From the NCBI GenBank assembly GCA_022559845.1, contig CM040124.1, forward strand, positions 69,587,491 to 69,651,490: a DNA stretch of 64,000 bases, read 5' to 3'. The notes beneath the pieces are model-generated. The model was given only the letters and a program-made list of their open reading frames with translations, was not told the origin of the DNA and searched no databases. The position numbers were made by a program, and so were the translations under genes. Position 1 is the stretch's first letter, and each line of letters opens with the position of its first letter. Positions 47,121 through 58,010 of the stretch are shown in pieces. This DNA comes from Amorphophallus konjac (lineage: Eukaryota; Streptophyta; Magnoliopsida; Alismatales; Araceae).

Positions 47121-47575
47121 CTTAACGTTTCTCCAGGTCAAGGAATTCGAAGATTTGGTATTAAGGGCAAGCTTACTCCAAGATTTATTGGTCCTTTTGA
47201 AATTCTGGAAAGAGTCGGTGAAGTAGCTTATCGAATTACTTTACCTCCTCAACTATCTGAAGTTCATGATGTATTTCACGTCTCGATGCTCAAGAAGTAT
47301 GTTCCTGATCCTTTCCATGTCATCACCTACGACAATCTGGAGATTAAGAAGGATTTGACATATGAGCAGAAACCAATCAAAATCCTTGAATGAGAGGTAC
47401 GTCAACTTCGGAATAAGACTATTCCTGTAGTCAAAATTCAGTGGACAAAATCAGGAGAAACATGGGAAACCAAAGAGGCTATGCGCAAAAGATTTCCAGA
47501 ATTATTTGAATGTAAGTATACTCTCCACAATCCGTATATTGAATTTGGGACCAAATTCTCTTAAGTGGGGGAGGG
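47121..47575 (+). pseudogene. Chromovirus G integrase C-terminus and chromodomain
   Basis: After the second target copy the frame resumes LNVSPGQGIRRFGIKGKLTPRF-type sequence: IGPFEILERVGEVAYRITLPP, LSEVHDVFHVSMLKKYVPDP (the conserved integrase C-terminal GPY/F region), then after a TGA at 47391 VRQLRNKTIPVVKIQWTKSG and ETWETKEAMRKRFPELFE, a chromodomain-like end. A polypurine tract gtgggggaggg (47565-47575) abuts the 3' LTR. Confidence 0.9.
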
Positions 47576-50500
47576 TGTAATGCCCCAGAATTTTTATAAA
47601 TTATTTCAGGAATATTTAAGTATTTTTTAGGAATTTTAAAAGACCAAAATAGATTAATAAATAAATATTGAGTTAAATAAATCATTATTAAGGTCCAATT
47701 GTGGTAAACCATTAACCTAGCCTATTTAAATGAAGCCCAAAAGACTTATGGACCAAGCCCATGAAGTTTGGCCCATATTCTAGAAGGTTAATTTGCTTAT
47801 TCACGCATTATAGAGATAAATACCCATTAATTAGATAAATTAATGGATAAGATGAAATTAGAGTTTGAACTAGTTTCAATTTCGGCGCACAGGGTTTATA
47901 GCGGCCTATCGTAAAACCGCTACAAGTCATTTGGCGGACCAAGCTTCGACCGCTATTTCCTGTCAGTTCTGTGAATTGAAGAAAGAGTAAAAGATGGGAT
48001 TTTTGCTAGTCTATCCTTTAGAGATCGAGATGGAAGAACTAGTAATCATGTTTAGGACTCCCAGAAGTCGATCTAAGGTTTAACAATGACTCTAGAATCG
48101 ATCTAATCCTCAAACCCTAGCAAAACCCTATAAATAGGGCCTTGTTTTGACCTGTGCGACCCCTACATTGGCTCGCGTGGAATCAAGGTAAGATGACATT
48201 ATTTCAAGTAGGTTCTTTAGAAGTTTTTATTGATAATACATAGGACTAACATCTCCTAAAATTTCGTGCTAGGAGATCAAGCACACAAGGAGATAGAAGC
48301 TTACAAACTTGTTGGTTCCACCTTAGCGACCCAGGAAACTGTGCAAAAGTCCGGTGAAGATCAAAGGATTAGAGAATTAACCAAATCGAGGTATTTAGCC
48401 TAAGTGCCTTTAGAACTTTTCGTTCCCCTTAGTATCTACTCCTTACCCTCCAAATTTCACATCCATAGGTCAAGAGAGTAAGGAGTTAGAACAGCTTGAA
48501 GTTGTTGATTTGTCATAAGAAGTGCAAGAGACTAAGGGTAGCATGCATCTAGCATCAAATTCGAAGTTTAAAGGCTTTAGCAGAGGGAGGTCATCTCATG
48601 ATCGGCTAAACATCACTCTAGAGATAAAAGCCCTTTTATTGCACTTGATTTCATACTTTATAGATCGTGAATTTCATGTTTTATCCATCTAGTGTACATT
48701 CATGCATATTCTTAGCTCTAAATAAGTTAAGAGGAACTTTCTTGTCAATTCACAGAAAATCCATGCATATTGTTAGCTTAACCTTCGTTTTATCCTGATA
48801 GGGAAAGTTTATATATGATTTTCAGACATGATGTGAGTTAAGAACCTTAGAACCCTCTTATTTAAGTTATTGTCTGTCGTGCTCTAGCGGCTTAGAATTT
48901 GACCGCCATCTCTCTGTAGCGGCCTTACGATGAACCGCTAGACACTTGATAATCTCATTTTCATGAAACCTCTGACGGACATAAAATAGATCGTTAAAGT
49001 TACTTTGGTGGCCTTACGATAAACCGCCAGCGTCCTGTAACGACTCTATGATAGACCGTCACTGTGCTATTTTCTGTCAACTTGAGATAGATTTATGAAC
49101 AGCCATATAACTTATAATTAACCCTAGTTAACTATATACGAACCTGTTTTAATGGTATTTATTACTCTGAGTTTTAATTCCTGATTTAAAGACAATGAGT
49201 TCATGTTTCTTTATGGTACTTAGGGTTATTTTAAGCATAATGTATTTTGTGCCAAAAATCATATAATTGTGTATTAAATTATGGTTTGAATGCTTATATT
49301 GATGAGATTTAACGCTGATTTCTCACTCTACACATTCTATTCTTATCTCCGAGTCAATTTTCTATAAGTTCATGGCATATATTCCGGTATATGACCATTA
49401 GTTACACATTTTGCACTTATAGGAACACAATCTTGGACATGAGGACCTCTCCTTTAGATATTCCTTCCAATGGACTAGGAAATCTTGTTTCAAGGCCTCC
49501 GTAATTCTCCGCGAGCCTGGGATTCTCACTAGGACGCCGAGTTGGTTGTACCATTAAAGCCCATTTGTCTATAAAGCACTACCGATGTTTTGTATTTCTG
49601 GATCGTAGCGGCCCAATAATTGACCGCCATACTCTTCTAGCGTGCCTTATATAGACTGCTAAAGGGACCTTGACGGATCTACCTTTGACCACCAAAGACT
49701 CCAGAGAACCTGTTTTCAACTATCAGACAATCTTGTACTTAACGGTCCGGAACTAGACCGCTATAGTCATGTGACGGCCCAATTATAGACCGCTACGTTT
49801 CTTAAGTTTTGACCCAAAGGGGTTAATATTCCTATGATCCTAGATGGACTAATGATAGTCTAGGAATTGTGACCTTATTCAAAGATATCTAAGATAACTT
49901 ATGAAAAGATAAAGAACATACCATTATGTTGTCGATTTATTTCCATGGCATAACCTAGTCACTAAAGTATTTATTGAAATTCCTTATTTCCTTGTACAAG
50001 CGTTCGTATTTTTGGTTACTTTATCATGAATATATCATTGAAATTGTACATTCTTGACCACATTATTTACATGCGTGGAAGTAGCTTGATTTATACTTGA
50101 AGATGCGGATCGAGCACTGATTATGTTCAAGGGCTCTATGCTAGTCCCCTCGGCTAATTGTCAGAAACATACTATTATAAACCATGGGGTATGATGCTAC
50201 TGGCATCGCATTACGCTGGGAGTACTTTCTTTATAAATAAGTGAAATATCTACGGGTATCCACGGATTTATCCACTAAGTGGTAATCCACAGAAATTCAC
50301 GAAGTACTTGTTACTAAGTGAAGAAGTACAGTCTTGCTTGTTACATGACATTCTAGTACATTCTTATTCATGAAAGGCCATAGTTTCATTCTTGCTTGAT
50401 CATGTTCGCTCAATCATATCTTAACTTGATCGTATCTTGTTACTTGTTTTACTCACATGATTTATCGTATTTCGTATGATTTTACCTTATTCTTTAGAGC

Positions 50501-50947
50501 TAAAATGTTAACACTTTAATATTACCAATCGTGTTGATGCGAAGATACCTACTGGGCAAGTGTGCTCATTACCTATTTTCAATCTTTTTAGGAGATGCAA
50601 GTAGTTTGGATTCGGATTCAAGTTATTCAAGTGATGGGTCCGAGAGCGAATGAAAGTCATATAAGTTTAAGAGTGAAGACTTAGGAAGTCAATAAATGTC
50701 TAGATCGAGTCCATGTAATCTTTCTTTTTATTGAGTCAAGTAGATTTGAAAGAGTTGACTAGTTGATGTATTTGAGTTATTCTCCTTATTAATAAAAGTG
50801 AAGGTTTGAGCAACTTATTGTGTAATAGCATTTTATGTGCGATTGTTATTGCGCTCTGATTATTCTTGCTTGCAAGAGGCTTACCATGCCGGCTGTTCAC
50901 GATTCTTGAGATTGTCTTCCGCTGTAATAAAAGCTCGGGGCGTGACA
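47576..50947 (+). repeat. 3' LTR of chromovirus G (3372 bp)
   Basis: It starts TGTAATGCCCCAGAAT after the polypurine tract and ends CGGGGCGTGACA. The TATA box TATAAATAG is at 48129-48137, and the palindromic units of the 5' LTR are present again at about 47890-47960, 48885-49065 and 49600-49800. Most differences from the 5' LTR are scattered substitutions. Confidence 0.92.
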
Positions 50948-52625
50948 TGCGGTGACCCCATTGAAGAAGAGGTGGCCTGCTATTTCAGAAGCCCCATTTG
51001 GGCAACAGAGACATTTCGAGCAGAGAGCAACACCACACCTGCGAATATAATTATCAATAGGCACAGCTTGCTGCTGGATTTTCCAGAGGAGGATAGCCCA
51101 TTTAGCGGGGAAAGGAGCTTTCCAAAGCTTCCTCCAAAAACTCGGCCAGGTGCATTCAAGGGACTTGGAGGCAAGGCGCGCAGATGTAGTAGAGAAAGAG
51201 CCGCTCACCGTGGGGCACCAGATCCACTGATCATTTGGGGCGTTTATGATTAATATAGCTAAAGTAGTGGACAGTGGGGCATGCCTCCGCGCCAGCAGTA
51301 GATGGGGATGGAAAGGGTCCGACAGGACATCCGCGACAGTAGACAGCTTGTGGTTGATTGTAGTCCATTCATCATCAGAAATGAAGGATTTCAGCGATCA
51401 TTCCCCAGCCCATTTATTGTACCAGAAGGCCAGGGTAGATGATTGAGGATCAATTAGGACTCTATGGTGCTCGAAGATAAGATGCGCAGCCCGCAGCCAG
51501 ACAGGTCTGTCCGGAGATTACATGTGCTTGAAAGTGGCTTCAGAATAGTGGGCCTTTGCCAGATATTTTTCCCTGAAGGAAGATGCCCACAGAGAAGAAG
51601 TGGAAATAGCAGACCACATGAGCTTCATGCACAGACTTAGCTACATATCAGGTAAAGAAATGACACCAAGGCCACCAGAGCCAATAGGTGCGCAGATTTT
51701 CTCCCAGCTCACCCAATGTCGCCATGGTCGACCCTCAAAGAAGCCCCAGAAGAAATTTGATAAGAGTTGGTTCACTTCGTTGATAGTAGCCGCAAGTAGA
51801 GATAAAACCATCATGGTGTAAATCGGAATAGCATTGAGGACATGTTTGATAAGTGTAAGTCGGCCAGCAGTGGATAGGAATTTTGCATTCCATGCCTGGA
51901 GCTTAGCTTGAATCTTAGCCACCAAATGTGCAAAAAGAGATCCCTTAGTCCGACCCTCATAGATCATGGCCCCCAAATATTTAATCGGGAGGGAAGTCCT
52001 TGAGAAACCCTTTAGGGACATAATAGATTGAGAGAGACGAGTCGGGGCACCATCGTGCAGAATGAAACCACTTTTAGAGATATTAACTTGTTGGCCAGAG
52101 TTTCTTTCATACTCCTGAATGAACGACATTAGCCTGTGAATAGAGCTAGCTACTCCATTAGTGAAGATTAGAACATCGTCAGCAAAGAGTAGGTGCGAAA
52201 TTCTTGGGCAGCCCCGGGGGATGTGAAAAGCCCCAATATGGTTGGTGACGAATAGGTGCGATAAGTTGCGACTGAAAGCCTCCTCCGTAATGATAAATAG
52301 AGAGGGGGCTATTGGGTCCCCCTGACGTAATCCCTTGGACGATTTTAAATACCCACACGCATGTCCATTGACCATCACAGAGAACCAACAATTCAAAAGT
52401 AAAGGTTCAATCAGAGAAATGAAATTCAAGGAGAACCCAAACTTCCTAAGAACAGCCAAAATAAAATTCCATTCCATGCGGTCATACACTTTGCCCATGT
52501 CCAATTTGAAAATAATGTTCCAACCTCTAACCTTCTTTCCTAATTCCTTAACCATCTCCTGAGCAAGAGAAATATTATCCACTATGTGTCTTCCTTTGAC
52601 AAAGGCTCCCTGCTCATTTGAAATG
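50948..52625 (-). pseudogene. LINE-2 RT catalytic part and zinc-knuckle region
   Basis: From the F2 edge it continues ISNEQGAFVKGRHIVDNISLAQEMV, KLDMGKVYDRMEWNF, GLRQGDPIAPSLFIITEEAFSR, the catalytic HLLFADDVLIF, VNISKSGFILHDG, IKYLGAMIYEGRTKGSLF and HWVSWEKICAPIGSGGLG (open from 52582 to 51641). Downstream lies the RVT-associated zinc region (FPAKWAILLWKIQQ, CSKCLCCPNGASEIAGHLFFNG, about 51120-50960), which runs into chromovirus G at 50947. Confidence 0.9.
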
Positions 52626-54307
52626 TGATGCGGGACAAAATCCCAGATTGTATGTTTTTTATTCTTTTCTCAAAATAGTTTCCCTCTCTATTTATTTAAC
52701 CTTCTTTTTCTTTCACAAAATATTTTCTCTCTCTCTATTTTTCCTTTGTTTTGAAAAAAAAGAAAATTCTAATCGCTTCTCCTTTTTTTATTCACATCCT
52801 TTTCTTCACCATTTTTTGTCACTTTTTTTTTCTCAAGCAAGCAGCACTTATCTCATTATGAAAAGTTTATGGGAAGTACAATTAAAAGGATGAATAGAAA
52901 TATCATGAAACCCCTGAATTCATTTGTCTTCTTAGATAAACTAACGAGCACAATCTGTTTCCTAATGCCAAATACCAACCTCGGAATATCCATCCTCTGT
53001 GGCACAGGACCTGAACATACCTATGGTGTTGCATGCCATGGTCACCTCCCCGTTAGCAGAAACAACAACTAAGCCCGCATTACCTTTTGCTTGTTTTAGC
53101 CTTTCAACGTTTTCTGGAGCAATGAAATGGTTTGCATCCACAGTTTCAACACCTTGTTCCCTTGCAAATGCTTCTGCTCCATCAAGTGCCAAATAAATAT
53201 GTGGGGTCCTCTCCATCACAAGTCGTGCAAGAGATATGGCAATAACAAACAGTTGAAAGACTAGAGACAGCTCCACATTTCATACTATTATCAACCATGA
53301 TACAAGCTTCCATTTCAACTGTACCATATGTGGTGAGCACAGAACCTTTACCATCATTGAAGTGAGGGCAAATTTCAAGCTCACGTACCACGAGCTCCAT
53401 GACGTCGAGGGGCGGCCTATTGGCCTTGAGGGTGGCGACGCCGAGGGTGAGGCAGCGGCTGCAAGGGGAGTTGGCCAGCGGTGGAGAAGACAACGCCCTG
53501 GGGTGGCCCGTCGACGGCGGGAGAGAGGCCACAGGTGCAGCAGGGCGGACATCGCAAGGTGCGCGGTAGGGGTGAGTGGTGGGCGCAGCCGAGGGTGATG
53601 CGGGTGGTGCGGCCAGGGGAGAGGAGAGCAGGGAGAGGGGCTGTCTGCCCAAGGGGGAGAAGAGGGAGGTGGGGTGGAACTTGCCGAGGGTAGCAGGGGA
53701 AATGGGTAGGGATGCATGGTGCTTGTGTAGTGGGGGGCAAGGGAGCAGAGGAGGGGCCATGCATATGGGCATATGGGTTAGCCAAGAGTAGCCGAGGGAG
53801 TGGGGCAGCGATGGTGGTGGTGGGGAGTGTATGATGATGGGAGTGGCTAGGAAGGCATCAGATATTTGGTTGGGGCCTCTCACCCATCTCCTTTACAGAG
53901 ACGATGCAACAATGGAGCCTCTCATTCTCGGGGGGCTTCTCACTCATGGGCATCTCACCCATCTCCTTCTCGCAGAAAATAACAAGGCAAAGGCATCACA
54001 CCTAACTTTCCAATAATTTCATTTCAACTTCATTGTCCTTCTTAACATGGGATTACAGGATCTTATATAGACTCTTCAGACGATAGACATACAATTTATT
54101 CAAACCTCACCTAACATCTCTGACATTGAGCACATAACATTTCTGACTAATAATAGCCCTCGTGGGAATACTAAGACACTAAAAACTATACATAATGGTG
54201 ATATCTTTAAATCACACCTATAAGCCTACAAATGTGGACTATTAAAATAAAACACTCAAAATAAATATAAATTGATAAATACCCTTGATGCTTTACGATC
54301 CTCATCA
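52626..54307 (-). mobile_element. F2: LTR-type unit carrying an asparaginase fragment
   Basis: A 1,682-bp unit with TGATGCGGGAC at one end and GATCCTCATCA at the other (inverted TGATG/CATCA ends) is flanked by exact 5-bp copies aaatg (52621-52625, 54308-54312) inside LINE-2. On the minus strand it begins TGATGAGGATCG, has a TATA-like TCTATATAAG (plus-strand 54062-54072), then a GC-rich part, an asparaginase pseudogene and a pyrimidine-rich end. No second LTR copy is seen inside, so it looks like a solo LTR or a small non-autonomous element with captured host sequence. Confidence 0.75.
52962..53456 (-). pseudogene. Internally deleted potassium-dependent L-asparaginase fragment
   Basis: The minus strand encodes [40 protein letters not shown], then after a one-base frame change near 53235 [38 protein letters not shown] and ENVERLKQAKGNAGLVVVSA, ending NGEVTMACNTIGMFRSCATE and DGYSEVGIWH with a stop. 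These are the N-terminal and extreme C-terminal parts of plant isoaspartyl peptidase/asparaginase (Ntn hydrolase). The middle, with the catalytic Thr, is missing. No intron sequence was seen between parts that are separate exons in such genes, which suggests an RNA origin, but I could not verify the exon borders. Confidence 0.85.
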
Positions 54308-54928
54308 AAATGATTAAGGGAAGCAGCTCAGACAGCCTGTCATTTAGAATGCGAGATATCACCTTGTACACGAAGTTGCAAAGGCTGATTGGCCTGAAAT
54401 CTGCACAAGCGGAAGGTGCAAAAATCTTAGGAACCAGAGCAATAATAGATGAGGTGAAAGACTTCGGCAGGGAGTGACCGCAGAAGTAGCCTTCGACTGC
54501 CTAACAGAGATCAGATTTGACAATGGGCCAGCAGGACTGAAAGAAACAACCCGTAAAGCCATCTGGGCCCGGTGCGCTATCCGGAGACAAAGAAAACACA
54601 ACCTTCTGAATTTCATCCATAGTGGGGATAGAGCACAAGTTCATATTCTGATCCTCATTGATAATGGGTGCTATGTGTGAGATAAATTGTTCATCCACCA
54701 CGTGTGGCTCTGTGGAAAAGGCATTTTCATAGTGATTGACAAACATCTATTGAATCAAGTCCAGGTCATTAACCCTGTTGCCCTAGCAATCCACGAGGGA
54801 GTTAATGGCTGCACGCCTTCTGTTGGATAACACACGAGTGAAAAAACTTGGTGTTTCTGTCACCCTCTTTCAGCCATTGAATTCTAGACTTCTGCCTCCG
54901 GAAGATTTTTGCTTGCAAATAGAGTTTA
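54308..54928 (-). pseudogene. LINE-2 RT N-terminal part
   Basis: Read on the minus strand this gives KSRIQWLKEGDRNTKFFHS (one frame), then SIPTMDEIQKVVFSLSPDSA, GPDGFTGCFFQSCWPIV and, after a stop near 54501, FRPISLCNFVYKVISRILND and LSELLPLII up to the edge of F2. These are the RT-0 to RT-2 motifs of non-LTR elements. Several frame changes are present. Confidence 0.85.
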
Positions 54929-56996
54929 TGATGCGGGACAACTACGAGACTCGACTAGACAGACGACGCGACCAGCAACACACTACGACGCGGCACCGAC
55001 GAGCTCCAGAAGAGACGAACTTGCCCCAAACAAGAAGCGCTACTCACAGTCGTCCCCATCAAGTGAAACGCGACGATCGTGCACGGTTGGGAAACCGGCT
55101 TTGAGACTTTGGGTAGTCGGCTCACTCTCGTGCTCGGAATGAGTCACGGGACGGGTTTCGCTCTCACAACTCAGAGCGGTGATTAAAATTAAACTAGCTA
55201 GGAAAGATAACTACTCACATGCAGCGACAGTAAAGTGCATACTAAATAAGCAGAAAGACAATAAGAGTGATGGGTGTACCTCCACGCTCACGGCGTGGCG
55301 ACGACGTCCCTGCCGTGAACCGTCACTCCCGGTACAAACTAATATTTAATTACAGTAGTAAAAATAAACTACGGCCCACTCCACGCAGGGAGGTAAAAGG
55401 CCACAACTAGCTATCCGGGAGCGCCGTTCAGGGGTTGGCGGGCAGCAATGTGCGGTTCCGGGCGGTGGCGGGTAGCACGGTGGTGGCGCTCAATGTGGGG
55501 CCCACAAGACTCCAAGTGGGCCCGACTACTGGGACAGCGACTTTCGGGTGTCTTCTGGCAACGGTGACCGGAGGGAGAGTCCCTGGAGTGCCCCGGGTGG
55601 ATCCCCGGGAGCGGTGGTCGCCGGTGGTGAGTTGGGGAATTTATTGGGAATTAATCCCCAATGCTGTCTCGCAGCTCCGCTTCGGGTCGGATCTGCGTGC
55701 TCCGACGAGATCAGCCGGTACGCCCAGCCATGACGTCAGATCGAGACGAGGTTAGCGCCGTTGCGAAGAGCACTCGAAGAACTTCAACATACTGGAGTTT
55801 CAGAACCATCCAACGGTCTGAATGAAAATGAATAGCTCTGCAAACTGAGTGATGGTTCTGTCCCGAAACTCAGAATCCACAGGACAGACTAGAACCAGCC
55901 TGTTTATGGGCTTTGACCGTGGATCAAAGGAAGGAAGTAGGACCTGAGATTTTAATGGTGGGTAGAGGGGAGGGACACGGTGACACACATAGTTTTTTTG
56001 TAGGATTCTGATCACCTTTTGGGGGTTGGAAAAATCACGTACCACAGACTATCTCGCTGGCCTGCTCACAGGTAGACTGGGAGGGGAACAAACTACTGAC
56101 TGGGACGGGGGGCAAACGAACTCTGATCGGCATGCAATTTCAACTGGGGATGTAGGAGACATGGGAAACTCAACCCTAAAAATATCAGCTCGATCCAACG
56201 GTCGGATCTGGAGTTATGGCCTCCTATTCAAGCTTAAGATTTGCAGGCCGGAATCCAGGACAGCAACTCGGAGAAGTGGTGGTGGCAGCTTGATGGCGGC
56301 ACGAACGGCGGCGACGGCGGCAGTGGACATTCACCATAGGTAGAGGGAGAAGAGAAGGGGAAGAGATTTGAGAGATAGGAGAGATTTAGATCTAGATCTG
56401 GAGAAGAGAGGCGAAAGGAGATGAAGAACACCAATAACACTAGAAGAAAGAGGGGGGTGCACACCAAGCATAATTCTCTTGAATTTTTCATTAGTTCCAC
56501 ACAAAATACAACAAGAGATTATAAATATGAAAACCCTAGATCTAGATCCAAGGACATCCACTAACACCAAAGGACATCCACTAACATTGGTCAAGGGTGG
56601 GTGGGAGACAAGCATGGGGGACAAGGAGGGGGCACCCTCCACCTTTGTCTCCTTGGTCTAATATTCCAAGTCTTCTAGAAGCCCATCTTGGGCCTCGGGC
56701 CAGCCTTTTAGGCCCACATGTGTAGAAGTCCAATGGTCTTGAGGCCCAATTTAGAATTTGGACCCCTTACATGAAGTGTAGCCCACATTACAATCTTGAC
56801 CCAACTAGAAGCTAAAATACAAAATACACACTAATACACTCACAATAAGCAAATACATGGTAATACACTCACAATAAACATAGGAAAGTATCAACACTCA
56901 GGTAGGGACTCCATACTGTCGCCCAGCCACAACGATGTCGATGTCGACCGAGTCGTGCTGCGGGTCCGGTATTGACGGCTCGCTGAGTCGGGCCGT
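54929..56996 (+). mobile_element. F3: LTR-type unit of the TGATGCGGGAC family
   Basis: It starts TGATGCGGGACAACTACGAG at 54929 and interrupts LINE-2 at a point where the coding sequence resumes at about 56997. The first 160-200 bp match F1. It is GC-rich at 55270-55760, has a segment with many purines at 56335-56450, and AT-rich DNA at 56780-56900. No ORF with a recognisable domain was found. The right end is uncertain, and no second copy of gttta (the 5 bp before the left end) lies at the expected place. Confidence 0.55.
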
Positions 56997-57300
56997 ACTC
57001 GTGCTCTGGTGTCCTCACCAGTTTAGCCAAGGCATCCTTTGTAGGGTTTAACAACTCCTTCTCCGCTAGAGTGGGAGACGTACCATAGGCTTGTTGGGCC
57101 TGTAAAAATTCAGATTCAGTAATATTGATGGTAGAGAAAAGATTGCCAAACATCTCCTTGTTCCAGGTTCTAAGCGCTGTATTCAAAGACTTTAGGTTGA
57201 GGGCTAGAGTGGACAATGGATTGCTTGCCAAAGGACAAGTATTCCACGCCAACTCAACCACCGGAAAGAAGGCATCATGGGACACCCACATTTGTTGAAA
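56997..57300 (-). pseudogene. LINE-2 endonuclease-RT linker
   Basis: The translation WVSHDAFFPVVELAWN, LKSLNTALRTWNKEMFGN and ELLNPTKDALAKLVRTPEHE is typical of the helical stretch between endonuclease and RT in plant LINEs. It stops abruptly at the edge of F3. The continuation, LQAKIFRRQKSRIQWLKEGD, is found at 54920-54860 on the other side. Confidence 0.8.
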
Positions 57301-57960
57301 TTAAGCAGAATCGGGCGGGAGGCCTAGGCATAGAGGGAGCAAGCTGGACTAACAAGGGACAGTGATCCAAACAAGCTCTGGATAAATGTTCAACAGAGGT
57401 AGAAAGGAAAGCCGAAGACCAATGTGAATTAATGATAACTCTGTAAAGGTGAGCCTAAATTCCATCATAAATGTGACCATTGAACCAGGTGTACTGCGCT
57501 CTCAAAAAACCCACATCTTCAATTTCAGCTGCAGACACAAAAGACTGGAAATCCATCATAGAGTTGGCAAAGGCATCACGACCCCCCCCCCCCCCCCCCC
57601 GCTTTTCAGCCGGGTCTAGAATGCAATTAAAATCACCTCCCACCAGCCAAGGATGGTTAAACGTTGAAGATAGTTGGATCAAGTCATCCCATAGAGGGAG
57701 ACGTTCTTGCCGAGCACAGCTAGCATGCACAAAAGTCATGGAGAAAGGGTTGGCCATGGATGGGCCCAAGGAGACAGTCAGGGCAAAAAAAGAAGATTGG
57801 ACTAAACACCAATCCAGGGGATGCTTCCAGAACAACCAGATCTGAGCCCTGTCAGAATCACTAGAGATACAAAATTCCATCCAGAGTTTCTTCATATACT
57901 TGTGTCCCTATGGAGAAGCAATCTTAGGCTCAAAAATAGCAATGAACAGCAAGTCGTATT
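57300..57960 (-). pseudogene. LINE-2 endonuclease
   Basis: The translation gives WLFWKHPLDWCLVQ, TFVHASCARQERLPLWDDL, the AP-endonuclease-type motif WLVGGDFNCILDPAEKRGG, AQYTWFNGHIYDGI and, after a stop, the DHCPLLVQL end motif. A run of 19 C at 57582-57600 (G run on the coding strand) encodes a Gly tract and probably marks slippage. Stops occur at about 57455 and near 57900. Confidence 0.8.
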
Positions 57961-58010
57961 TTTTAATCAAATACTTTATCCTACTGATTGAGGGGTCATT
58001 GGCAATCCCC

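Larger units (their letters stand above)
38797..50947 (+). mobile_element. Chromovirus G (Ty3/gypsy, Tekay/Del-like), complete with both LTRs
   Basis: The element is 12,151 bp on the plus strand with LTRs 38797-42162 and 47576-50947, an initiator-Met-type primer-binding site, gag, protease, RT, RNase H, integrase and a C-terminal chromodomain-like segment. LTR size and chromodomain point to the Tekay/Del clade. By eye the LTRs differ by roughly 4-5% or more, so it is older than element C. It sits in LINE-2. The flanking 5-mers (tgtca left, tgcgg right) do not match, so the target duplication has decayed or the ends are slightly off. Confidence 0.93.

Noticed and set aside
38792..50952. Target-site duplication for chromovirus G
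   Set aside because: The flanking 5-mers tgtca and tgcgg share only two bases, so no duplication was claimed, although LINE-2 coding sequence clearly continues on both sides.
53182..53883. A 233-codon chimeric protein with a Pro-rich N-terminus fused to asparaginase
   Set aside because: The first codon is GTG and no suitable upstream ATG lies in frame. The Pro-rich part looks like GC-rich noncoding DNA. Only the asparaginase part was annotated.
54924..57051. gttta as the target duplication of F3
   Set aside because: A second gttta occurs near 57047, but it lies inside intact LINE-2 coding sequence, about 50 bp beyond the point where LINE-2 resumes.
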